Positions 58,389-64,000 of a DNA stretch of 64,000 nt are shown here, piece by piece; positions within the stretch are counted from its first letter, which is position 1, and every line of letters starts with the position of its first letter. The DNA lies in the NCBI RefSeq assembly GCF_000974485.1, contig NZ_BBOM01000006.1:186001-250000 (forward strand), given 5' to 3'. Position numbers and translations under genes: made by a program. Below the pieces are notes generated by a model that had not been told where the DNA came from, did not search any database, and was given only the letters and a program-made list of their open reading frames with translations. The DNA comes from Streptomyces sp. NBRC 109706 (GTDB taxonomy: Bacteria > Actinomycetota > Actinomycetes > Streptomycetales > Streptomycetaceae).

Positions 58389-58817
58389 TCAGACCGTGCC
58401 CAGGTCCGAGCTGACCCAGCGCTCGGGCCGCATCCGCACCACCACCTGGGAGCCGTGGTCGGCGAGGGCGAAGGCGACATAGCCCTCCACCTTCTCCGGC
58501 GGCAGATAGCGGGCGGAGATCTCGCGCAGCTCGGCCTCCGTGCCGTCCGTGACGCCGATCACCGGGCCCTCGACGGAGACATAGCGGATGCTGGGCTCCA
58601 GCCGCTCCACCAGCAGGGTGAACCTGCCGGCCTCGGTGAGCAGCCGGTGTTTGCGGGAGTCACGCCCCGTCAGGATCCAGATATCGCCGCCCGGTTGGTA
58701 CTGGTACCAGATGGGGACGGTCAGCGGAGCGCGATCCGCCCGGCCGGAGGCCACGGAGAACGCCGCGATATGCGGCTCGGCCAGAAAGCTCTCCCGCTCC
58801 TGGGAAGTGAGTGGCAT
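58389..58817 (-). CDS. Pyridoxamine 5'-phosphate oxidase-fold protein
   Basis: 142 aa split-barrel flavin-binding protein (PNPOx-like/F420-or FMN-dependent). MPLTSQERESFLAEPHIAAF, PLTVPIWYQYQPGGDIWILT, SRKHRLLTEAGRFTLLVERL and RYVSVEGPVIGV follow the family's strand order. It may bind F420, FMN or heme; the cofactor cannot be told by eye. It is the 3' neighbour of an intergenic region with a 9-base tandem repeat. Confidence 0.8.
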   Translation of the reverse strand: MPLTSQERESFLAEPHIAAFSVASGRADRAPLTVPIWYQYQPGGDIWILTGRDSRKHRLLTEAGRFTLLVERLEPSIRYVSVEGPVIGVTDGTEAELREISARYLPPEKVEGYVAFALADHGSQVVVRMRPERWVSSDLGTV

Positions 58818-59169
58818 GCGTTTCGTTCCTCTTCCTCGTGAACCTCGTGAACCTCGTAAACCCGGGCAGGCCCCGCGGCGCCCCCGAACCACGCGCGTCT
58901 CGCGCACCGCCCCGGCGGCGGCCCGCCGCGCCCCCCGTGGACACGACGGACCGCCGCCGGAACGGAACAGCGGCACCCGCTGTCTCAGCCATCCGCGAGC
59001 GGCCGTTGTTCCCCGCGATCTGACGACCGCACAGGATCGGACACCCTACGGCGCGATCGGCGGGTCGCTGTCCCGAGCGACCGGCAACAGCCTGCCATCC
59101 GCCACTGACAACGGCGTGACACCGCGCCTTCGCGCTGCGCGCGCCCGAGGCCCGTCGTAGCCTCGACCC
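58818..59169. other. Intergenic region with repeat and leaderless promoter
   Basis: 352 bases between divergent genes. It contains the CCTCGTGAA array (58834-58860) near the minus-strand gene and, at the other end, TAGCCT (59158-59163) six bases before GTG 59170. Nothing else is supported. Confidence 0.6.
58834..58860. repeat. Three-unit 9-base tandem repeat
   Basis: CCTCGTGAA, CCTCGTGAA, CCTCGTAAA, starting 17 bases upstream of the ATG of the PNPOx-like gene (minus strand), i.e. inside its likely 5' UTR. Confidence 0.85.
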
Positions 59170-59700
59170 GTGACCAATACCGGACAGAACCCGTCATATC
59201 TCCCGCCGGGCCCGCTGGTCGGCCTGCTCTGCGGCGCGGTCGCCGGCGCCGCCGGCACCAGCGCGCTCAACGCCGTCAGCTATCTGGACATGGTGCTGCG
59301 CGGTCGCGCGTCGAGCGACACCCCGAGCGAGACCGTGGAACGCCTCTCCGAGGTCAGCCACGTGCCGGTGCCGGGCCATGGCGCGGCACGCGCCAACCGG
59401 GTCGCCGGGCTCGGGCCGCTCCTCGGCCTGGCGACCGGCATCGGCGTGGGCGCGGCGCTTGGCCTCGGCCGGGCGGCCGGCTGGCGGCCCGGGCCGCTGC
59501 TCGGCGGCACGGCGGCGGCGCTGGGCGCGTTGGTCGCGGCGAACGCGCCGATGGCCGGGCTGGGGGTGAGCGACCCCAGGAGCTGGTCGGCGAAGGACTG
59601 GATCAGCGATCTGCTCCCGCACGCCGCCTATGGCGCGGTCACCGGCTGGACGCTCACCGCGCTGACGCCGAGCGGCCCCGCTGCGATCCGTCCGCGCTGA
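59170..59700 (+). CDS. Hypothetical Gly/Ala-rich membrane protein
   Basis: 176 aa from GTG 59170; TAGCCT six bases upstream predicts a leaderless mRNA. Three or four hydrophobic glycine-rich segments (GPLVGLLCGAVAGAAGTSAL, LLGLATGIGVGAALGLG, LLGGTAAALGALVAANAPMA) and short charged loops. It resembles uncharacterised small membrane proteins of Streptomyces; no motif suggests a function. Confidence 0.7.
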   Translation: MTNTGQNPSYLPPGPLVGLLCGAVAGAAGTSALNAVSYLDMVLRGRASSDTPSETVERLSEVSHVPVPGHGAARANRVAGLGPLLGLATGIGVGAALGLGRAAGWRPGPLLGGTAAALGALVAANAPMAGLGVSDPRSWSAKDWISDLLPHAAYGAVTGWTLTALTPSGPAAIRPR

Positions 59701-59702
59701 AA

Positions 59703-59742
59703 GCCCGACAGCCCGCCCGACTGCCTGCCCGACAGCCCGCCC
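59703..59742. repeat. Duplicated 16-mer between genes
   Basis: GCCCGACAGCCCGCCC at 59703-59718 and again at 59727-59742 (period 24), in the 153-base gap upstream of the mycothiol dehydrogenase gene. Confidence 0.8.
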
Positions 59743-59853
59743 GGCGAGTTGGCCCAGGAGTTGGCCGACGTGCGTGGGTAGGGGGTTTCCGACGTCTTCG
59801 AGGTGAACCAGAATGGCTGGTTCCTGATCGACAAAAGCGCCGGAGGGGCACTT

Positions 59854-60939
59854 ATGGCACATGAGGTACGCGGTGTGATCGCGCCCGGCAGGAACGAGCC
59901 GGTCCGGGTGGAGACCATCCTGGTGCCGGATCCTGGCCCGGGCGAGGCCCTGGTCCGGGTGAGCACCTGCGGGGTGTGCCACACCGACCTGCACTACAAG
60001 CAGGGCGGCATCAACGACGACTTCCCCTTTCTGCTGGGGCACGAGGCGGCCGGCGTGGTGGAGTCGGTCGGCGAGGGCGTCACCGAGGTCGCGCCGGGGG
60101 ACTTCGTGGTGCTCAACTGGCGTGCGGTGTGCGGGCAGTGCCGGGCCTGTCTGCGGGGCCGTCCGCAGTACTGCTTCAACACCCACAACGCGAAACAGGC
60201 CATGACGCTGGCCGACGGCACGCCGCTCAGCCCGGCGCTCGGCATCGGTGCCTTCGCCGAGTTGACGCTGGTGGCGGCCGGCCAGTGCACCAAGGTCGAC
60301 CCCGCCGCCTCCCCGGCCGCCGCCGGGCTGCTCGGCTGTGGGGTGATGGCCGGTATCGGTGCGGCGATCAACACCGGCGGGGTCGGCCGGGGTGACAGCG
60401 TCGCCGTGATCGGCTGCGGCGGCGTGGGCGACGCGGCGATCATGGGCGCCAGGCTGGCGGGCGCCGCCAAGGTGATCGCGGTGGATATCGACCAGCGCAA
60501 GCTGGAGACCGCGCTGCGTCTCGGCGCCACCCACTCGGTGCACTCGGGCGAGACGGACCCGGTCGCTGCGATCCGCGAGCTGACCGGCGGCTTCGGCGCC
60601 GATGTGGTGATCGAGGCGGTCGGCCGCCCGGAGACCTATGAACAGGCCTTCTACGCCCGGGATCTGGCCGGCACGGTGGTGCTGGTCGGCGTGCCGACCC
60701 CGGAGATGCGGATCGATCTCCCGCTGCTCGACGTCTTCGGCCGGGGCGGGGCGCTGAAGTCGTCCTGGTACGGCGACTGCCTGCCGTCGCGGGACTTCCC
60801 GATGCTGATCGATCTCTATCGCCAGGGCCGACTGGATCTGGACGCCTTCGTTAGCGAGACGATCAACCTCGACCAGGTTGAGGAGGCTTTCGCCCGCATG
60901 CATGCGGGCGACGTGCTTCGTTCGGTGGTGGTCCTATGA
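59854..60939 (+). CDS. S-(hydroxymethyl)mycothiol dehydrogenase
   Basis: 361 aa zinc-dependent class III alcohol dehydrogenase-like enzyme. [13 protein letters not shown] and GHEAAGVV hold catalytic zinc ligands, [15 protein letters not shown] the structural zinc cysteines, and [15 protein letters not shown] the NAD-binding loop. It oxidises the formaldehyde-mycothiol adduct to S-formylmycothiol in the cytosol, the actinobacterial counterpart of glutathione-dependent formaldehyde detoxification. ATG 59854 is preceded by CGGAGGGG; an in-frame ATG at 59803 lacks a ribosome site. It overlaps the MBL gene (ATGA), a conserved pairing. Confidence 0.93.
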   Translation: MAHEVRGVIAPGRNEPVRVETILVPDPGPGEALVRVSTCGVCHTDLHYKQGGINDDFPFLLGHEAAGVVESVGEGVTEVAPGDFVVLNWRAVCGQCRACLRGRPQYCFNTHNAKQAMTLADGTPLSPALGIGAFAELTLVAAGQCTKVDPAASPAAAGLLGCGVMAGIGAAINTGGVGRGDSVAVIGCGGVGDAAIMGARLAGAAKVIAVDIDQRKLETALRLGATHSVHSGETDPVAAIRELTGGFGADVVIEAVGRPETYEQAFYARDLAGTVVLVGVPTPEMRIDLPLLDVFGRGGALKSSWYGDCLPSRDFPMLIDLYRQGRLDLDAFVSETINLDQVEEAFARMHAGDVLRSVVVL

Positions 60940-61586
60940 GCGGCGACACAGCGGCGCGCGGCACCCGGGTGGAACGGGTGGTCACCGCCGGCGCCTTCGA
61001 ACTGGACGGCGGCAGCTGGGAGGTGGAGAACAACGTCTGGCTGGTCGGCGACGACAGCGAGGTGCTGGTGGTGGACGCGGCCCATGACGCCGACGCCATC
61101 GTCGAGGCCGTCGGCGACCGCACCCTGCGGGCGATCGTCTCCACCCACGCGCACAACGACCATGTCAACGCCGCACCCGAGGTGGCCCGCCGCACCGGCG
61201 CGCCCGTCCTGCTACACCCGGACGATCTGCCGCTCTGGGCCGCCACCCACCCGGACCGCGCCCCGGACGGTGAACTCACCGACGGGCAAACCCTGGTGAT
61301 CGGCGCGACCGAGCTGACGGTGCTGCACACGCCGGGGCACGCGCCCGGCGCGATCTGCCTCTACGCGCCGGCGCTCGGCACGGTGTTCTCCGGCGACACG
61401 CTCTTCCAGGGCGGCCCAGGCGCCACCGGACGCTCGTTCTCCGACTTCCCCACCATCGTCGACTCGATCAGGGAACGGCTGCTCACCCTCCCGCACGGCA
61501 CCGTGGTGCGCCCTGGCCACGGCGACAACACCACCGTCGGCGAGGAGGCGCCCCACCTCCCCGAGTGGATCGCCAGGGGGCACTGA
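60936..61586 (+). CDS. MBL-fold hydrolase, partner of mycothiol dehydrogenase
   Basis: 216 aa glyoxalase II-like protein. The canonical HAHNDH ([11 protein letters not shown]), [16 protein letters not shown] and RPGHGDNT supply all metal ligands for a dinuclear centre. Coupled by four bases to the S-(hydroxymethyl)mycothiol dehydrogenase gene, it is the obvious candidate to hydrolyse S-formylmycothiol to formate and mycothiol (inference from context). Confidence 0.88.
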   Translation: MSGDTAARGTRVERVVTAGAFELDGGSWEVENNVWLVGDDSEVLVVDAAHDADAIVEAVGDRTLRAIVSTHAHNDHVNAAPEVARRTGAPVLLHPDDLPLWAATHPDRAPDGELTDGQTLVIGATELTVLHTPGHAPGAICLYAPALGTVFSGDTLFQGGPGATGRSFSDFPTIVDSIRERLLTLPHGTVVRPGHGDNTTVGEEAPHLPEWIARGH

Positions 61587-61663
61587 CCCCCGCCCCCACC
61601 GCCCCCGCCCCGGTACGACATAGGCTCACGCCCGGATGTACCGGGGCGGAGGGGGAGATCGAC

Positions 61664-63550
61664 GTGGCGGAGCACGACCTCGCGGGAGACGAAGCGCGCC
61701 CCGGGCGGGCGGCGGACCGGGTGCGGCTGCCCGTCCCCCTGCTGGCCGCGCTGTCGCGCGACGCCGATCCGGCGTCCCCGGTCGTCCGGCTGGCCCTGCG
61801 CACGGCCCGCCAACTGCCCGCCGGCCCCGACCTGACGGCGCTGCTGGCCGCCCTGTTGGCCGGGCCCTGCGCCGCCGCCGCACCCGACTGGCTGCTCACG
61901 GCGGCCGCGACGGCCGAACCACCGCACGCCGACCGACAGTTGACGCTCACCGCGCTCGCCCATCCGGACTGCGCGCCCGCCATCCGGGAGGCCGCCCTGC
62001 GGGGGAGCGCGGACGAACGTCTGGGCGCCCTCGCGCACGCCGGCGCGCCCGCGTCCCTGCGCGCCGGCGTGGTGGCCGAGCTGCGCCGCCGCCTGCCCCC
62101 GGCCCCGCCGGCCCCCGTCACCCCCGAGGCCCTTGACCGGCCCGACACCGCCCAGCTGGTGCTCCGTTCCACCGATCTCGCCGACGAGGTCTTCGACGCC
62201 GCGATCCCGCTGCTGCCGGGGCCGCCGGCCCAGCTGCGGGAGGGAGAGGAGTTGAGCGCCTGGGTGACCGGGCACGGCGCGGCGCTCGCCGCCTGGCGCA
62301 CCATATGGCGCCGCGTGCTGACGGCCCACCCCACCCGCTATGCCCGGCTGCTGACGCTGCTCGACGACGCGCACGCCGAACAGGCCGCGACCGTGGTGCG
62401 CCAACTGCTGCTGGGCGCGCTGCCCTGGACGGTCGAGCCCGAGCTGCTGGTCGCCCTGGCCGAGGACGATCTGGCGCGGTTCGCCGGCGCCGCCCTGACC
62501 AGCCGGATCTGTCTGAGTCTGCTGGCCGGCCACTCGTCGGAGGCGACCGCCGAGCTGGTCGCCGACGAGTTGGAGGCCCTGCCCGCCGGGGACCGCAGGC
62601 TGCCGCTCGCCTACCTCGGGGAGTTCGGCGCCACCCCGGAACGCGGGCTGCGCACGGCCTCCGACTGGGTCGCCCGCGCGGTGGCCGAACGCTGGGGCCC
62701 GCTGCTGACCGCCGACGAATCCCGCCCCTGGCGCACCCCGCCCGAGACCCGCGCCGCGCTGCGGGAGCGCTTCGCGCTGACCGCGCTCCGGGCGCTCGAA
62801 CTCTGGCGCGCACGCCCCGACTTCCCGCTCTGCCGACCGGAACAGATCGGCTGGCTGCTCCCCCTGGCCCGTGAACTCCCGGCACTGCGCCCGGCGTTCC
62901 GGGAAGGCGCCGGCGAGCTGCTGGCCGACGCCGAACGCGGCCGCCGACACCGCCGCCTCCGCAGGGGCGCCTACCCGGCGGCCGACGACCGCGCCTACGA
63001 CGAGCTGCTCAACGAGCTGAGGGAACTGCTCGGCCTTGGCTGGCGCGGCATCCCGGCCGATCCCACGCCGACCGAACTCGCCTTTCAGCCGGCCGAGATG
63101 CTTGGCCGACTGGTCCGCGACGGCGTCTCCGACGCGCTGGCCGAGCGGCTGCTGCTGGGCCACGCGGTGCGCGGCTACCGCTCGGGGCCCGCCTTCGCCG
63201 AACTGCTGGAGGCGCATTCGGCGCCCACCGAGGCGCTCCGCCGGCTCACCGACGAGCTGCCCGACCGGCTCGCCGACCAGCCCTGGGCGGAACAGACCTG
63301 GGCCCGGGCGGTGTTGGCGTCCGGGCGGGCCGACGCCCACACCATCAGGGCGCTGCCGGCGCACGCCGCGCTCTCCGCGCCGGCGCCCGAGCCGGGCGCG
63401 AGCGGGCCCACCGTGCTCTCGGTGATCACCGAGGCGCTGGGCGACGACGCCGACGCCTGGCACCGCTTCGCCACCGGCCCGCTGCGGGCCCCCGGCGGGC
63501 TCCGCCTGGGCGCCGCGCTCGACCTCGCCCGGCCCGATCACCCCCATTGA
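61664..63550 (+). CDS. Large helical hypothetical protein
   Basis: 628 aa from GTG 61664 (GGAGGGGGAG upstream). Almost entirely Ala/Leu/Arg-rich helices, consistent with alpha-solenoid (HEAT-like) repeats: for example [60 protein letters not shown]. No catalytic motif, signal peptide or membrane helix. Families like this are frequent and uncharacterised in Streptomyces. It precedes cspA but is separated by its leader, so no operon is implied. Confidence 0.65.
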   Translation: MAEHDLAGDEARPGRAADRVRLPVPLLAALSRDADPASPVVRLALRTARQLPAGPDLTALLAALLAGPCAAAAPDWLLTAAATAEPPHADRQLTLTALAHPDCAPAIREAALRGSADERLGALAHAGAPASLRAGVVAELRRRLPPAPPAPVTPEALDRPDTAQLVLRSTDLADEVFDAAIPLLPGPPAQLREGEELSAWVTGHGAALAAWRTIWRRVLTAHPTRYARLLTLLDDAHAEQAATVVRQLLLGALPWTVEPELLVALAEDDLARFAGAALTSRICLSLLAGHSSEATAELVADELEALPAGDRRLPLAYLGEFGATPERGLRTASDWVARAVAERWGPLLTADESRPWRTPPETRAALRERFALTALRALELWRARPDFPLCRPEQIGWLLPLARELPALRPAFREGAGELLADAERGRRHRRLRRGAYPAADDRAYDELLNELRELLGLGWRGIPADPTPTELAFQPAEMLGRLVRDGVSDALAERLLLGHAVRGYRSGPAFAELLEAHSAPTEALRRLTDELPDRLADQPWAEQTWARAVLASGRADAHTIRALPAHAALSAPAPEPGASGPTVLSVITEALGDDADAWHRFATGPLRAPGGLRLGAALDLARPDHPH

Positions 63551-63659
63551 GACCGGCCCGACTCCCGGGCGACGCGATAACGTTTTGGCTCCCCCGATTC
63601 GCCATCGCCCGTGCTAGGCTGGGCGGCGTTGCAGTCATGTTACCCATGAACGTTTTATG

Positions 63660-63695
63660 CGCCTGGCGGGATATGGCCCGCAGGCGCGTTTTTTG
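63660..63695 (+). terminator. Intrinsic terminator/attenuator in cspA leader
   Basis: GCGCCTG-G-CGGG (63660-63671), loop ATATGG, CCCG-CAGGCGC (63678-63688), then G and six T. A textbook Rho-independent terminator, unusual for Streptomyces, placed after the likely transcription start and before the cspA ribosome site, so it could attenuate cspA or end an upstream transcript. Confidence 0.75.
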
Positions 63696-63734
63696 TGCCG
63701 GCCATTTCCCGACGGACTCATTGCGGCGACAGTT

Positions 63735-63757
63735 CAGCCCCACAAAGTGTGGGGCTG
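63735..63757 (+). promoter_or_regulatory. Second hairpin in cspA leader
   Basis: CAGCCCCACA (63735-63744), loop AAG, TGTGGGGCTG (63748-63757): a perfect 10-base stem without T-tract, 26 bases before the ATG. It could be an RNA thermometer-like or stability element. Confidence 0.7.
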
Positions 63758-63783
63758 GCATGGAATTCAGCAGGGGAAAAGGT

Positions 63784-63990
63784 ATGGCTTCCGGAATCGT
63801 CAAGTGGTTCAACTCGGAAAAGGGCTACGGCTTCATTCAGCAGGACGGCGGCGGCGCTGACGTCTTCGCGCACTACTCCAATATCGCCGCCCAGGGCTTC
63901 CGCGAGCTCCACGAGGGCCAGCGGGTCGAGTTCGACGTGACCCAGGGCCAGAAGGGCCCGCAGGCCGAGAACATCACCCCCATCGCCTGA
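63784..63990 (+). CDS. cspA: Cold-shock protein CspA
   Basis: 68 aa single cold-shock domain. RNP1 KGYGFI and RNP2 DVFAHY are intact, along with VKWFNSEKG and the C-terminal GPQAENITP. It is an RNA chaperone that binds single-stranded nucleic acid. ATG 63784 follows AGGGGAAAAGGT. The unusually structured leader suggests post-transcriptional control, as for enterobacterial cspA, though by a different sequence. Confidence 0.96.
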   Translation: MASGIVKWFNSEKGYGFIQQDGGGADVFAHYSNIAAQGFRELHEGQRVEFDVTQGQKGPQAENITPIA

Positions 63991-64000
63991 CCTGGGGAGA

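Larger units (their letters stand above)
63551..63783 (+). promoter_or_regulatory. Structured 5' leader of cspA
   Basis: 233 bases between the previous stop and the cspA ATG. TAGGCT at 63616-63621 is a good -10 hexamer though no convincing -35 is seen. Downstream are an intrinsic-terminator-like hairpin (63660-63695) and a second hairpin (63735-63757), so the transcript would carry about 155 bases of structured leader. Confidence 0.65.

Noticed and set aside
1..64000. rRNA, tRNA, PKS or NRPS genes, integrase or plasmid origin
   Set aside because: None of their conserved sequences or domains was seen on either strand by eye; a tRNAscan or antiSMASH run would confirm.

Overview
This is a high-GC, densely coding actinobacterial chromosome segment, almost certainly from Streptomyces or a close relative. 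Indicators are the third-position G/C bias, GTG/TTG starts, near absence of TTA codons, a complete conservon (cvn) signalling operon, a SARP regulator, a mycothiol-dependent formaldehyde dehydrogenase, a SAM-IV-type riboswitch and CsoR-type copper boxes. All calls come from reading the sequence; no database search was run.

Layout. (1) 1-9068: translationally coupled operon of a prolyl oligopeptidase (5' end outside the window), a glycosyltransferase, two paralogous helical proteins resembling DUF6895 that flank a radical SAM enzyme, and an MFS exporter, facing a SARP regulator that carries a TTA codon. It looks like an unclassified biosynthetic locus. (2) 9235-9830: RHH/PIN toxin-antitoxin pair whose toxin has lost part of its PIN domain. 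(3) 9860-13164: WXG100/type VII secretion-like gene set. (4) 13436-19857: SAM-IV-like riboswitch leading an operon of CMD/alkylhydroperoxidase protein, FecB/FecCD/FecE-type ABC importer and FAD/NAD(P)-binding oxygenase. (5) 19881-21436: TetR and SDR genes around a tandem-palindrome operator. (6) 21543-27204: XRE regulator, small proteins, two degenerate Nudix-like proteins, an esterase, a PH-like membrane protein and a SRPBCC protein. (7) 27306-29398: Crp/Fnr regulator with an intact cyclic-nucleotide cassette beside a Pycsar-type 2TM effector with a TTA codon, then an FMN reductase under a MerR-type promoter. (8) 29418-32413: TIM-barrel protein and TetR around a double palindrome, then a small element-like module with a probable frameshift. 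(9) 32821-34879: idi, DoxX and an ECF41 sigma factor with a matching ECF41-type promoter in front of doxX. (10) 34926-38377: FAD monooxygenase plus PcaB-superfamily lyase, the gene pair of the aspartate-nitrosuccinate (nitrous acid) pathway. (11) 38374-43121: conservon with a CYP157-like P450 lacking ExxR. (12) 43145-52327: MBL protein, GH11 xylanase, DUF5997/LysR-like pair, secreted proteins, glutathionyl-hydroquinone reductase-like protein, AA10 LPMO, and a cupin/JmjC-GNAT pair. (13) 52777-57377: CsoR-type copper resistance locus with an IS200/IS605-like end relic. (14) 57420-63990: DUF6891, PNPOx-like, membrane protein, S-(hydroxymethyl)mycothiol dehydrogenase with MBL partner, a large unknown protein, and cspA behind a leader containing an intrinsic-terminator hairpin.

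Strongest candidates for undescribed biology are the radical SAM/double-DUF6895/POP operon, the SAM-riboswitch-controlled metal-chelate-type importer with an oxygenase related to the nitrosuccinate enzyme, and the Crp-Pycsar effector pair with no cyclase nearby. No rRNA, tRNA or CRISPR array was seen.
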